Assembly: GCA_016933045.1 (NCBI GenBank)
Contig: JAFGBR010000050.1
Coordinates: 124,001 to 188,000, forward strand
From: Marinilabiliaceae bacterium
GTDB taxonomy: Bacteria; Bacteroidota; Bacteroidia; Bacteroidales; Marinilabiliaceae
Direction of reading: 5' to 3'
Length of the DNA stretch: 64,000 nucleotides
Shown: positions 1-9,175 of the stretch, in pieces
Numbering within the stretch: position 1 is the stretch's first letter
Layout: every line of letters begins with the position of its first letter
Position numbers and translations under genes: made by a program
The notes under the pieces: model-generated
What the model was told of the DNA's origin: nothing
Database searches by the model: none
The model's input: only the letters and a program-made list of their open reading frames with translations

Positions 1-1067
1 GCGCCAATAAATGCATTAAACTGACGATGAAAACCACCAATTAATTTCGGCGACAAAAAAGTCACATAGGGCTCACTATCATTAGCAATAGAAGCATCGG
101 CCATAAAAGCTTCACCAAAATTTTGCCAGTAATAATCATAAGTAGAATTTGACAATATCCCATTGTAGTAAAAAGTACCTCTCCCTAAATAATTATGAAT
201 ATATTTTTGCCAATAAATAAAACCAACATCAAGTAATGCCCCCGAAAATACAGTGTGCTCATCAATATCCCTCAAATAACCAAAGTCAAAAGCAACTCCA
301 GGATTTTGCCCATTAAAAATCAAATCGTTAACTCCGGCATTATCATCTCTGAACTCTACAAATTCATTATTATCAAAAACAGCATACACAGGAGCACTTG
401 TTTTAATTTCAGCATAACCATTAAATTCAAGATTATAAGTTGGGTCTTCAGTTCTTAAACTTAAACCTTTTAATTTCGAAACAGCATTCATTTTTCCGAA
501 AAGCAACTTGGCTCGTACACCCAATTTTTCTGTTTCGTTCAAATCCTTTGAAACAGAAAGTGCAAACTCACGATAATGAGAAAAATTAATTCCGGTTCCA
601 CTAACATTAGCCTCACTCCCAACAAACTGGGCATTACCTTTTAACAATAAAAGACCCAAATCGCGCGAAACAGAAATGAAAAAATTATTTTTTTCATTAA
701 TTGAAAAATAAAACGACCATTCATTACTTTTATAACCAAGCCCTAACAGCTGAACATGAAACTCATTAACAACAAAATTCCTTCGTTTCAAATCAGACTC
801 AATTCCATAAGGATCAATCCTATAAATTCCATCACCCTCATCAAACATAACCTGGCGCAACGAAAAAAAATTATTCCCTAAATTATAATGTATCGATGAT
901 ATAACAGGCAATCCAATAACCCATCCACAAGGCATTGGCACTGCCGGATTCAACAAATTAGTTTGAGGCACCTCATACAAATGAAACATTGTTCTGTTCT
1001 GCTGCCCCTCCATAACCGACATTAACGGAACCAAACACAACAAACATACCCAAAATTTCATAATCAT
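1..1067 (-). CDS. DUF5723-like outer-membrane protein, 3' end outside the window
   Basis: An open frame of 355 codons without a stop runs off the left edge, so the C-terminus is missing. The start is the ATG at 1067, which overlaps the stop of the upstream lipoprotein gene (ATGA); a second in-frame ATG lies 6 bases further on. A hydrophobic N-terminus of about 20 residues looks like a signal peptide. It is followed by an NPA motif and a G-LP-(I/L)-SS segment typical of the DUF5723/PorV-like beta-barrel family of Bacteroidota. The rest alternates short aromatic-rich strands with loops, as in an outer-membrane barrel. The family has no established function. The tight overlap with the lipoprotein suggests joint expression with it. 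Confidence 0.72.
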   Translation of the reverse strand, partial: MIMKFWVCLLCLVPLMSVMEGQQNRTMFHLYEVPQTNLLNPAVPMPCGWVIGLPVISSIHYNLGNNFFSLRQVMFDEGDGIYRIDPYGIESDLKRRNFVVNEFHVQLLGLGYKSNEWSFYFSINEKNNFFISVSRDLGLLLLKGNAQFVGSEANVSGTGINFSHYREFALSVSKDLNETEKLGVRAKLLFGKMNAVSKLKGLSLRTEDPTYNLEFNGYAEIKTSAPVYAVFDNNEFVEFRDDNAGVNDLIFNGQNPGVAFDFGYLRDIDEHTVFSGALLDVGFIYWQKYIHNYLGRGTFYYNGILSNSTYDYYWQNFGEAFMADASIANDSEPYVTFLSPKLIGGFHRQFNAFIG

Positions 1068-1747
1068 AAATCTGTTTCAATATTCAATCCTATACGACAT
1101 CCAATCTGCATCCATAACAATGGATCTGATTTGTAAACAACACTGGATTCGCCTTGTTCAAACTGAAAATTAACAGATACTCCTATCTTGCTTAAATCTA
1201 AAAAACGATTAATCTTCTGATAATCAATAAACTCATCAATCCTGAAAAAATCCCTTTTCTGAACTGTCAAATCAATATTTTTCTTACCCTTTTCAATTTT
1301 TATAGGGCCAGACGAATACAACGAATCAAATGGAATAATATCGTATCGATTATAAAAATATAACTGAATTAATGCATCTGCATTAGAATAATTAGTGAAA
1401 TTTGAACGAATAACAATATATTCAATCCTATTCCAAAACTCACCATCGCGCTGAAGTTCAACAGAATACAAATATGAAGTATCAATCTGTTTTGGAAAAA
1501 TATAAGTAAATCCTTCATAATTAATTACGTTCAAATCGGACGAAATAGTATCAGGACTTACAGACTCAAGATTATATTGATCAATAATATTTTGAATGGA
1601 AACATTGAGTTCAACAAGAGGAACCGCAATTTCAGGCTTAGCCGGTACTGTTTCAATGGTTTCAACTTTAAATAAATCGCAAGAAAAAAAAACGCATAAA
1701 CAGCAATAAAAAAAGACAAATTTTATTTTTTCTCTACCATTATTCAC
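1064..1747 (-). CDS. Hypothetical lipoprotein
   Basis: This 227-residue protein has a Cys-rich hydrophobic N-terminus and a lipobox-like F-F-S-C ending at Cys23, so it is probably lipid-anchored. I do not recognise a domain in the mature part, which is rich in beta-strand-like segments and has no repeats. The start overlaps the end of gmhA by 8 bases and the stop overlaps the start of the DUF5723 gene by 4 bases, so the three genes are read as one translationally coupled unit. A role beside the DUF5723 barrel at the outer membrane is an inference from this arrangement only. Confidence 0.75.
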   Translation of the reverse strand: MNNGREKIKFVFFYCCLCVFFSCDLFKVETIETVPAKPEIAVPLVELNVSIQNIIDQYNLESVSPDTISSDLNVINYEGFTYIFPKQIDTSYLYSVELQRDGEFWNRIEYIVIRSNFTNYSNADALIQLYFYNRYDIIPFDSLYSSGPIKIEKGKKNIDLTVQKRDFFRIDEFIDYQKINRFLDLSKIGVSVNFQFEQGESSVVYKSDPLLWMQIGCRIGLNIETDL

Positions 1748-2318
1748 ATGTAAGCTTTTCTATTAGCTCTATTAATATATGAATAATTTTAATATGAACC
1801 TCCTGAATTCGATCGGAATATTTATAATGAGAAACGTTAATATTAATGTCGCTCATATTTTTTAATTTACCCCCATCTTTGCCGGTAAGAGATATCACTT
1901 TCATCCCTTTACCCGTTGCCGTTTCGGCTGCTTTTAAAACATTTAAGGAATTTCCACTGGTGCTTATACCCAAAAGTAAATCACCTTTTTTACCTACTCC
2001 TTCAATATAACGACTAAAAATTGAATCGAAACCATAATCATTCCCAACACATGTAATATGAGTAGGATCTGAAATTGAAAACACAGGCATTGCTTTACGA
2101 TCATTTCTAAATCGACCCGACAATTCTTCGGCAAAGTGCATGGCATCACTCATCGATCCTCCATTACCACACGAAATAATCTTACCACCATTTTGCATTG
2201 TTTCAACCATCAAAATAGCTGCCAATTGAATTCTCTCAATATTTTGGTCATCAGAAACAAATGCTTTTAAAACATCTTCGGCCTCACGCAAACTGTTTTT
2301 TATCAATTCTATACTCAT
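1740..2318 (-). CDS. gmhA: Phosphoheptose isomerase GmhA (sedoheptulose 7-phosphate isomerase)
   Basis: GmhA converts sedoheptulose 7-phosphate to D-glycero-D-manno-heptose 7-phosphate, the first step toward ADP-heptose or GDP-heptose. The 192-residue length is normal for the family. The SIS-domain signature GNGGS is at 51-55, and the zinc ligands of E. coli GmhA are conserved at identical positions: His61, Glu65, Gln172 and His180. The phosphate-binding STSGNS segment is at 119-124. The next enzyme of the pathway, a heptose-7-phosphate kinase, is encoded in this window at 9176-10171 but in a different operon. gmhA is first in a three-gene minus-strand unit with the lipoprotein and DUF5723 genes. 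Confidence 0.93.
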   Translation of the reverse strand: MSIELIKNSLREAEDVLKAFVSDDQNIERIQLAAILMVETMQNGGKIISCGNGGSMSDAMHFAEELSGRFRNDRKAMPVFSISDPTHITCVGNDYGFDSIFSRYIEGVGKKGDLLLGISTSGNSLNVLKAAETATGKGMKVISLTGKDGGKLKNMSDININVSHYKYSDRIQEVHIKIIHILIELIEKLTCE

Positions 2319-2386
2319 ATATAAAATTCAAAAAGTAATAATTTGTTTAAAACAAACGTTTATAAAACAACTCAAAAGTACAATCA

Positions 2387-2394
2387 CAAATTTA
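2387..2394 (-). promoter_or_regulatory. Candidate -7 box for the gmhA operon
   Basis: Read on the minus strand this is TAAATTTG, a full match to the Bacteroidota -7 consensus TAnnTTTG, 69 bases upstream of the gmhA start. No TTG is found at the usual 19-21 base distance, so only half of the promoter signature is present. Confidence 0.35.
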
Positions 2395-2513
2395 TCTCTA
2401 CAATACTATCGAATAAAAATATAAAATCAATTACCAATTTATTTTTAAACTCTTTAAATAATATCAATAAAGTCCAATAAGCAAAAACAAATTTAATTGT
2501 TAACAATACTTAT

Positions 2514-2521
2514 TATCTTTG
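2514..2521 (+). promoter_or_regulatory. Candidate -7 box for the mutL operon
   Basis: TATCTTTG fits the Bacteroidota -7 consensus exactly. A TTG lies only 14 bases upstream, which is too close for a standard -33 element. If used, the transcript would carry a leader of about 120 bases before the start at 2650. Confidence 0.35.
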
Positions 2522-2649
2522 CATAAATAAAATGTAATTCCGAAACGGGCATCTGCCTGATGCGGATATATACGGATAAATCGAAAATCGACATTGTCAG
2601 AATTCATCATGCGAATTGCATTCAACCTTATTAATTAAAATATTTTCGA

Positions 2650-2976
2650 ATGAAAATCAGCTTCTTTAAATTACCAAAGCATAGAGTTTTTCAACACGAC
2701 CCAATCTATTACGATGAAAAAAAAGAAAAACAAAAGCAAAGAGAACATGAAGCGAAAAAAGAACTTGGGCTATTATCACAGAACGAAAAAGAGATAGGGT
2801 TCGAAGATAGAATAAGAGGCAAAATGAGAAAACGAATCTCTCCCCCTTTTTCTATTGCTGTTCGCGAAAGACGAAAATCGAATATTCGCCTGCTCATTAT
2901 TATCATCATATTAATGTATCTGGCTTACAAGCTATGGACATCAAGCGGAGAATGGCTCGATTTAATAATAAAATAA
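2650..2976 (+). CDS. Small single-pass membrane protein upstream of mutL
   Basis: This 108-residue protein has a highly charged, Lys/Glu/Arg-rich first 80 residues, predicted helical at 22-50, then one strongly hydrophobic segment at about 80-95 and a short tail. The layout suggests an inner-membrane anchor with a cytoplasmic N-terminal domain. It lies 33 bases upstream of mutL and is probably cotranscribed with it. I do not recognise a named family; similar small proteins occur upstream of mutL in related Bacteroidales as far as I recall. No function is assigned. Confidence 0.75.
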   Translation: MKISFFKLPKHRVFQHDPIYYDEKKEKQKQREHEAKKELGLLSQNEKEIGFEDRIRGKMRKRISPPFSIAVRERRKSNIRLLIIIIILMYLAYKLWTSSGEWLDLIIK

Positions 2977-3009
2977 ATAATTTTCTGATCGATCAAAAGA
3001 ACCTTCAGA

Positions 3010-4872
3010 ATGTCTAATATTATAAAACTACTACCCGATTCTGTTGCCAATCAAATTGCAGCAGGTGAAGTTGTTCAACGGCCTGCTTCTGTTGTTAAAG
3101 AACTGGTTGAAAATGCTGTTGATGCTGGCAGCACCTGTATAAAAGTAATTATTAAAGATGCCGGTAAAGCACTCATACAGGTTATTGATAACGGCTGTGG
3201 AATGAGCGAAATGGACGCACGCATGTCGTTCGAAAGACACGCCACATCAAAAATAATTCAAGCCGATGATTTGTTTGCAATTCGCACAAAAGGTTTTAGA
3301 GGTGAAGCTCTTGCTTCCATTGCGGCAATAGCTCAAGTTGAATTACGCACTAAACAAACCAATTCGGAACTAGGAACTGCCATTACAATAGCAGGTTCGA
3401 AATTTGAAAACCAGGAAGTAGTATCATGTCCATGTGGTAGTAATTTTATTGTAAAAAACCTTTTTTATAATGTCCCAGCCCGTCGAAAATTCCTCAAATC
3501 GACCGGAACTGAAATGCGTCATATTGTTAATGAATTTGAACGAGTAGCACTTGCTCACCCCGAAATAGAGTTCCAACTAACACATAACGACACTAATATT
3601 TTCATTTTACCATCAGGGAATTTACGACAACGAATAATAGCCATATCGGGCAAACAACTAAACAATGCACTGGTTCCAATTAACACCGATACACCGCTTA
3701 TAAAACTAACCGGTTTTATTGGTAAACCTGAAGCTTCAAGAAAAACAATGGGCGACCAATTTTTTTTCGTAAACAACCGTTTTATAAGGCATCCATACCT
3801 ACATAAAGCAATCACCGAGGGATACGACAACCTAATATCTCACGATTCAATTCCAATTTATTTCATATATATGGATGTTGATCCGCAGATGATTGATATT
3901 AACATACATCCAACAAAAACAGAGATTAAATTTGAAGATGAACGCAGCATCTGGCACATTTTAAACGCGGCCATAAGAGAGAGTCTTGGAAAATTCAATT
4001 TTGTTCCTTCAATTGATTTTGACACCGCCGATATTATTAACATTCCATCGGGAAGCGATCCTGAAGAAGAATACCAGGAACCAGCAATTGAAATAAATCA
4101 GGAATACAACCCTTTTAATACTGAAAAGTCAGCAACCCCCTACGGATATAGTAAATCATCTGCACCAGCCGGTTGGGATCAATTATATAATGGATTCGAA
4201 AACGAAACATTTACTTCAAAAATGTTTGATCAGGAAAATAGTGAACCCATTAATGAAGACACACCGGTTCAGCAATCATTATTAACATCAACAAATAGTT
4301 TTGAAACAATAAATTCCAATCGATTTTTTCAGTTTAAAAACAAATATATCATTACTTCGGTAAAATCGGGGATGATGCTTATACACCAAAAAAGAGCGCA
4401 CGAACGAATTTTATTTGAACGATTTATTAATCAAATTAAGAACCATAAGATAGCTTCACAAAAACTTCTCTTCCCCGAGATTTTAACTTTCAAATCGGAA
4501 GATGCTATTTTGTTGAGCGAATTAATTGACGATTTGCAAGCTGTTGGCATTGATATTGATGAAAATGAAGATGGCGATTTTGTTATAGAAGCACTACCAT
4601 CCGACATTGAAAATATTGATGTACGCTCTATGCTCGAAACAATAATAAACAACCAAAAACAAAGTGAACAAAACATTAATACCGAAACCAAAGAACGCAT
4701 TGCCCAAACATTGGCTTCAAAAGCATCGATAAACATGGGCAAACAACTTAGCAATATAGAAATGCAAGAGCTATTCGATCAACTTTTTGCATGCTCAGCA
4801 CCAAACTATTCACCTACGGGCAAACCGGTTATTACCATACTAGAAAATACTGATATCGATTCACTATTTTAA
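3010..4872 (+). CDS. mutL: DNA mismatch repair protein MutL
   Basis: MutL couples mismatch recognition by MutS to strand removal. The 620-residue protein has the GHKL ATPase domain in residues 1-330 with all motifs: Asn35 in ELVENAVDAG, DNGCGM at 60-65, RHATSK at 76-81 and GFRGEAL at 95-101. A low-complexity acidic linker at about 345-430 leads to the C-terminal dimerisation domain. The endonuclease motif DQHA-x2-E-x4-E is eroded: the equivalent stretch at 459-470 reads HQKRAHE, without the metal-binding Asp and His. The CPHGRP motif is replaced by SPTGKP at 601-606. The protein is therefore probably a non-nicking MutL. It sits in a plus-strand run with the rhomboid genes. Confidence 0.95.
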   Translation: MSNIIKLLPDSVANQIAAGEVVQRPASVVKELVENAVDAGSTCIKVIIKDAGKALIQVIDNGCGMSEMDARMSFERHATSKIIQADDLFAIRTKGFRGEALASIAAIAQVELRTKQTNSELGTAITIAGSKFENQEVVSCPCGSNFIVKNLFYNVPARRKFLKSTGTEMRHIVNEFERVALAHPEIEFQLTHNDTNIFILPSGNLRQRIIAISGKQLNNALVPINTDTPLIKLTGFIGKPEASRKTMGDQFFFVNNRFIRHPYLHKAITEGYDNLISHDSIPIYFIYMDVDPQMIDINIHPTKTEIKFEDERSIWHILNAAIRESLGKFNFVPSIDFDTADIINIPSGSDPEEEYQEPAIEINQEYNPFNTEKSATPYGYSKSSAPAGWDQLYNGFENETFTSKMFDQENSEPINEDTPVQQSLLTSTNSFETINSNRFFQFKNKYIITSVKSGMMLIHQKRAHERILFERFINQIKNHKIASQKLLFPEILTFKSEDAILLSELIDDLQAVGIDIDENEDGDFVIEALPSDIENIDVRSMLETIINNQKQSEQNINTETKERIAQTLASKASINMGKQLSNIEMQELFDQLFACSAPNYSPTGKPVITILENTDIDSLF

Positions 4873-4950
4873 AAAACTGACACGATGACAGCCTTTTGAA
4901 AAACATTCTTGTGGCAAGATAGTTGTAATAATAAAAACTAAAATTTAAAC

Positions 4951-5682
4951 ATGTTCAGATCATCACCTTTTGCAAATATAACCCCGATTGTTAAAAACCT
5001 GTTAATAATAAATGTGCTAATATTTCTGGCACAAAAAGCATTTGCCAACACACTTAATATTACCGGATTATTTGCCCTGCATTACCCGGCATCAGAATCA
5101 TTTTTTTCATTTCAATTAATAACTTATATGTTTCTCCATGCCGATTTTGGCCACATATTTTTTAATATGTTTGCCGTTTTTATGTTTGGCACATTGCTTG
5201 AAAAGGTGTGGGGATCAAAACGTTTTCTTACATACTACCTTGTTACCGGTATTGGTGCCGGTCTCATTCAATACCTCGTGGCCTATCTTTCAATAAAAAA
5301 TCTGGAATCGCAACTTACCTTCGAAGAGATTCGCATTATTTACTCTCACAATTACTCAGCATTAAACAACCTAGCCAATGTAAACGTACCAATAGTAAAA
5401 GAATTAATAGCAACCATAAACACACCAACCATAGGGGCATCGGGTGCTGTATTTGGTATTTTACTAGCATTTGGAATGCTATTTCCTAACACACAATTAA
5501 TGCTTCTTTTTCCACCAATTCCCATACGTGCAAAATATTTTGTAATTATTTACGGTGTTATGGAACTTTTTATGGGAGTTGCAAGCAGGCCTGGCGATAA
5601 TGTGGCTCACTGGGCTCATTTAGGAGGTATGTTATTTGGATTTTTCATGATTCGTTACTGGAGAAAAAAAGGAATTTATTAA
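4951..5682 (+). CDS. Rhomboid family intramembrane serine protease (first of two)
   Basis: This 243-residue polytopic protein has six or seven hydrophobic segments. The catalytic Ser is in GASG at 162-165 (Ser164), and the partner His is His223 in AHLGG. The conserved His and Asn of the second transmembrane region are present as H63, H68 and N72, the usual oxyanion-site residues. The protein should therefore be an active intramembrane protease. Its substrates cannot be read from the sequence. A second rhomboid gene starts 14 bases downstream. Bacteroidota often have this pair between mutL and an EEP-family gene, which suggests a conserved membrane-related unit. Confidence 0.92.
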   Translation: MFRSSPFANITPIVKNLLIINVLIFLAQKAFANTLNITGLFALHYPASESFFSFQLITYMFLHADFGHIFFNMFAVFMFGTLLEKVWGSKRFLTYYLVTGIGAGLIQYLVAYLSIKNLESQLTFEEIRIIYSHNYSALNNLANVNVPIVKELIATINTPTIGASGAVFGILLAFGMLFPNTQLMLLFPPIPIRAKYFVIIYGVMELFMGVASRPGDNVAHWAHLGGMLFGFFMIRYWRKKGIY

Positions 5683-5696
5683 TACATTTGTTCATT

Positions 5697-6590
5697 ATGA
5701 GCATTTGGCAGGAAATTAAAAATTCATACCGCATTGGATCTGTTTTAACCAGATTGATATATATTAATCTGGCTGTATTTTTAGCACTACAACTAATTTA
5801 TATTATCGTAGCCTTAACTTCAGGACCCGGCAACGAAAATAATTTCACACTCCTCTATTGGATTTCTGTACCTTCTGATCCTGGTTTATTATTTTTTAAA
5901 CCGTGGACTTTAATAACATACATGTTTGTCCACTTCAAATTTCTACATACACTAATAAACATCTTATATTTATACTGGTTTGGAAAAATATTTACTGAAA
6001 TATTAGGACAAAACCGAATTTTGCCAGTTTACCTGCTTGGTGGCCTTGCGGGAGCATTCATGTACATTATTGGCATCAACTACATACCAGTTTTTTACCA
6101 TTACTTTCCATCAAATATTTTAATGGGGGCTTCGGCTTCGGTTATGGCTATATTACTGGCAGCTGCTGTCTATTCGCCAAACTTTAGACTAAATTTGATG
6201 TTCATTGGCGAAGTTCGTTTAAAATATATTGCACTGGTTTTTATTATAATTGATGTAATAAGCATAGGATCATTTGAAAATACAGGAGGAACACTTGCTC
6301 ATTTAGGAGGTGCTATGATGGGTTATATTTATGCAACTCTTTTAACAAAAGGAAAAGATATTGCAAAACCAATAGAATCGGCCATTCAATTTTCAAAAAC
6401 ATCTTTTAAACCAAAATCAAAACTTAAAGTAACATACAAACGCCCCATGACTGACATGGAGTATAATGCCCACAAAGTAAGACGACAAAAGGAGGTAGAT
6501 AGAATACTAGAAAAAATTAAACAGAGTGGTTATGATAGTTTATCGAAAGAAGAAAAAAAAATACTATTCGAAGCTAGTCAGGAAAAATAA
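5697..6590 (+). CDS. Rhomboid family intramembrane serine protease (second of two)
   Basis: This is a 297-residue protein from the ATG at 5697; a TTG 9 bases earlier is possible but less likely. It has about six transmembrane segments, then a charged cytoplasmic tail of about 75 residues at the C-terminus. The catalytic Ser is Ser146, but the motif reads GASAS instead of GASG; the His is His202 in AHLGG. The change after the Ser is unusual, so activity is likely but not certain. The protein is a diverged paralogue of the preceding rhomboid, with the C-terminal tail as its main difference. The stop is 5 bases before the EEP gene, indicating cotranscription. Confidence 0.9.
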   Translation: MSIWQEIKNSYRIGSVLTRLIYINLAVFLALQLIYIIVALTSGPGNENNFTLLYWISVPSDPGLLFFKPWTLITYMFVHFKFLHTLINILYLYWFGKIFTEILGQNRILPVYLLGGLAGAFMYIIGINYIPVFYHYFPSNILMGASASVMAILLAAAVYSPNFRLNLMFIGEVRLKYIALVFIIIDVISIGSFENTGGTLAHLGGAMMGYIYATLLTKGKDIAKPIESAIQFSKTSFKPKSKLKVTYKRPMTDMEYNAHKVRRQKEVDRILEKIKQSGYDSLSKEEKKILFEASQEK

Positions 6591-6595
6591 CTAAT

Positions 6596-7693
6596 ATGCT
6601 AAAAAAACTAATAAAAAATCTGGCTGCCATTATCACATTTTTTAGTGTAAGTGCATTGCTTATATCGGCATCAACTTCGTATATTAACCCAATATATTTA
6701 AATGTATTAGTTTTTACCGGTTTTATTTTTCCTGCATTTTGGGTTTTTAACTTAATAGTTCTCATTTTTAATGCCATACGCAAATACTGGAAATTATTTT
6801 CATTGGGGCTAATAACAGCAATTATTACATTTAGTCAACTTTCGCACGTTTACCAAATAAAAGGATTATTTGAAGAACCTCAAAAAAAGGATCAGACGAT
6901 TAAAGTAATGTCGTTTAACACTCGAATGTTCGATTATTATAAATGGACAGGAAATAGTAAAACAAATGAAAACGTATTCGATTTTATTAGAAAACAAAAC
7001 CCCGATATTGTATGTTTTCAGGAATTTTTTTCGTACGATAAAAAAGAACAATTTGCCGAACATCATGTAATTGCCAGGCTAAATCAGTTCCCATATCACC
7101 ATATCGAGTATAATATTATTGCAAAAACAGGACGACGTTTTGGGCAAGCAACCTTCTCAAAATACCCCATTATTGCAAAAAAACCTCTAAAATTTGAAGG
7201 ATCATCTAATTTTTCAATTCAAACCGATATTAAAGTAAAAGACAAAACCATTCGAATTTTCAACAATCATCTCGAATCGATAAGGCTAAAAACACAGCAT
7301 TATCATTTCCTCGACAGCATAAAGCTAAAAACAGATAATGAAACAAAAGCCGGATTAGTTGAAATATTCAGCAAAGTAAAAAATGCATTAAAACAACGCG
7401 CCAATCAATCAAAAACCATTGCTAACCATATTAAAAACTCACCATATCCAACAATTGTATGCGGAGACTTTAACGACACCCCGGTTTCATTTGTTTATCA
7501 TACCATGAAAGGCGATTTAAAAGACAGCTTTATCGAAGCTGGCGAAGGATTTCAGGGAACATATAATGGGAAACTACCTTCATTTCGAATTGATTTTATT
7601 TTTCACGATCAATCATTTCATACATATAAATTCAAAACATACAAAAAAAATTTCTCAGACCATTTCCCGATAATAGCTGATATTAAACTTTAA
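6596..7693 (+). CDS. Membrane-anchored endonuclease/exonuclease/phosphatase (EEP) family protein
   Basis: The 365-residue protein begins with three transmembrane segments (about 8-28, 35-60 and 66-84). An EEP hydrolase domain follows from about residue 102. Metal-site motifs are in order: the Asn in MSFNTR (Asn108), Glu143 in FQEFF, NNHLES near 223-228, GDFNDTP near 291-297, and the final SDHFPI near 354-359. The catalytic domain probably faces the periplasm. EEP proteins cleave phosphodiester or phosphate-ester bonds in DNA, lipids or inositol phosphates; the substrate here is unknown. It is the last gene of the mutL-rhomboid run. Confidence 0.88.
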   Translation: MLKKLIKNLAAIITFFSVSALLISASTSYINPIYLNVLVFTGFIFPAFWVFNLIVLIFNAIRKYWKLFSLGLITAIITFSQLSHVYQIKGLFEEPQKKDQTIKVMSFNTRMFDYYKWTGNSKTNENVFDFIRKQNPDIVCFQEFFSYDKKEQFAEHHVIARLNQFPYHHIEYNIIAKTGRRFGQATFSKYPIIAKKPLKFEGSSNFSIQTDIKVKDKTIRIFNNHLESIRLKTQHYHFLDSIKLKTDNETKAGLVEIFSKVKNALKQRANQSKTIANHIKNSPYPTIVCGDFNDTPVSFVYHTMKGDLKDSFIEAGEGFQGTYNGKLPSFRIDFIFHDQSFHTYKFKTYKKNFSDHFPIIADIKL

Positions 7694-7761
7694 TGCCCCA
7701 TAAAAACTACTCCTTAACTAAATAATAAAAAATTGAAGTAGGTCAATATTATAAATTTATC

Positions 7762-7769
7762 TATTTTTG
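7762..7769 (+). promoter_or_regulatory. Candidate -7 box for thyA
   Basis: TATTTTTG is a full match to TAnnTTTG, 67 bases upstream of the thyA start. The nearest TTG is 26 bases upstream, beyond the normal 19-21 base spacing, so this is a partial promoter match. Confidence 0.35.
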
Positions 7770-7836
7770 ATCATTCCTTTAACATGGATAATTGGCATCT
7801 TTTTCATAAAATGCCGAAACAGCAAAACACAACTGC

Positions 7837-8631
7837 ATGAAGCAATATCTTGACTTATGTGAGAAAGTCCTGGGCGAAGGCGTAAAAAAAGAGGATAGAA
7901 CAGGAACTGGAACTATTAGCTATTTTGGTCATCAAATGCGTTTTGACCTAAGCAAGTCGTTTCCACTTATAACAACAAAAAAACTACACCTCAAATCAAT
8001 TATTTACGAATTGCTATGGTTTTTGAAAGGTAGCACTAATGTTAAATACCTGCAAGACAATGGAGTACGCATTTGGAATGAATGGGCAAAAGAAGATGGA
8101 GAACTTGGCCCCATTTATGGATATCAGTGGCGTTCATGGCCCGATTACAAAGGTGGTAATATAGATCAGATTGAACAAGTAATTAATAGCATTAAAAACA
8201 ACCCCGATTCGCGCCGACACATAGTTAGCGCATGGAATGTAGGAGCCTTAGACGACATGCAATTACCCCCATGTCATATTCTTTTTCAGTTTTATGTTGC
8301 AAATGGGAAACTTAGCTGTCAATTATACCAGCGCAGTGCTGATTTATTTTTGGGAGTACCATTTAACATTGCATCATACGCATTATTAACCATGATGATG
8401 GCACAGAGCACAGGACTTCAACCAGGTGAATTCATACACACACTTGGCGACGTTCATATTTATACCAATCATGTTGAACAAGTTATTTTACAAATGACAC
8501 GAGAACCCCGAAAACTTCCTAAGATGATTTTAAACAAAAACATTAAAAACATCTTAGACTTCGATTATAACGATTTTACTCTTGAAAATTATGATCCGCA
8601 TCCTCACATAAAAGGAGAAATATCGGTTTAA
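7837..8631 (+). CDS. thyA: Thymidylate synthase
   Basis: ThyA methylates dUMP to dTMP using methylene-tetrahydrofolate. The 264-residue length matches E. coli ThyA. The catalytic Cys is Cys146 in LPPCH, at the same number as in E. coli. The phosphate-binding Arg21, the RRHIV segment at 126-130 and the QRSAD segment at 165-169 are intact. The folate reductase gene starts 1 base after its stop. The two are functionally linked, because ThyA yields dihydrofolate that DHFR must reduce. Confidence 0.97.
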   Translation: MKQYLDLCEKVLGEGVKKEDRTGTGTISYFGHQMRFDLSKSFPLITTKKLHLKSIIYELLWFLKGSTNVKYLQDNGVRIWNEWAKEDGELGPIYGYQWRSWPDYKGGNIDQIEQVINSIKNNPDSRRHIVSAWNVGALDDMQLPPCHILFQFYVANGKLSCQLYQRSADLFLGVPFNIASYALLTMMMAQSTGLQPGEFIHTLGDVHIYTNHVEQVILQMTREPRKLPKMILNKNIKNILDFDYNDFTLENYDPHPHIKGEISV

Positions 8632-8632
8632 C

Positions 8633-9127
8633 ATGAATATTTCAATAATCGCAGCAATTGCCAACGATAATGCCATAGGAAAAAACAACGATCTTTTGGT
8701 TTATATATCGGCCGACTTAAAAAGGTTTAAACAGCTAACCACCGGTCATCCAATAATAATGGGCAGGAAAACTTTCGAATCGCTTCCTAACGGAGCATTA
8801 CCAAACCGAAAAAACATAATATTAACCAAACAAAAAAACTATAAAGCCAATAACTGTGAAGTGGTTCATTCAATTGAAGATGCTATTTTGTCATGTAATG
8901 ATTCAAATGAAGCATTTATTATTGGCGGAGCCTCAGTTTATAATCTATTCATGCCAAAATCAAACAAATTATATATAACAAAAATTCATAAATCATTTGA
9001 AAAAGCCGATGCATTTTTCCCCCGGCTTAATTTAAACGAGTGGCACCTCGATAATGAAGAAGGTGTTTATACCGATAAAAAAACAAATATAAAGTATTCA
9101 TACATGGATTACACCCGAAAACAATAG
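8633..9127 (+). CDS. folA: Dihydrofolate reductase
   Basis: The enzyme reduces dihydrofolate to tetrahydrofolate with NADPH. The 164-residue protein has the N-terminal IAAIANDNAIGKNNDL loop, MGRKTFESLP for cofactor and substrate contacts, and IIGGASVY, the nucleotide-binding GG motif near residue 100. It follows thyA with a 1-base gap, the classic thyA-folA pair. Confidence 0.96.
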   Translation: MNISIIAAIANDNAIGKNNDLLVYISADLKRFKQLTTGHPIIMGRKTFESLPNGALPNRKNIILTKQKNYKANNCEVVHSIEDAILSCNDSNEAFIIGGASVYNLFMPKSNKLYITKIHKSFEKADAFFPRLNLNEWHLDNEEGVYTDKKTNIKYSYMDYTRKQ

Positions 9128-9175
9128 TATCTAAAAAGCTATTTTTTCATCAAACAAAAATATCCGAGAAGCAAC

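Larger units (their letters stand above)
2319..2649. other. 331-bp divergent intergenic region
   Basis: This AT-rich region separates gmhA (minus) from the small membrane-protein gene (plus). It holds the minus-strand -7 box at 2387-2394 and a plus-strand TATCTTTG at 2514-2521. The roughly 130 bases between the latter and the next start codon are less AT-rich and could be a long 5' leader. I see no strong hairpin with a U tract and no convincing short reading frame. Confidence 0.5.
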
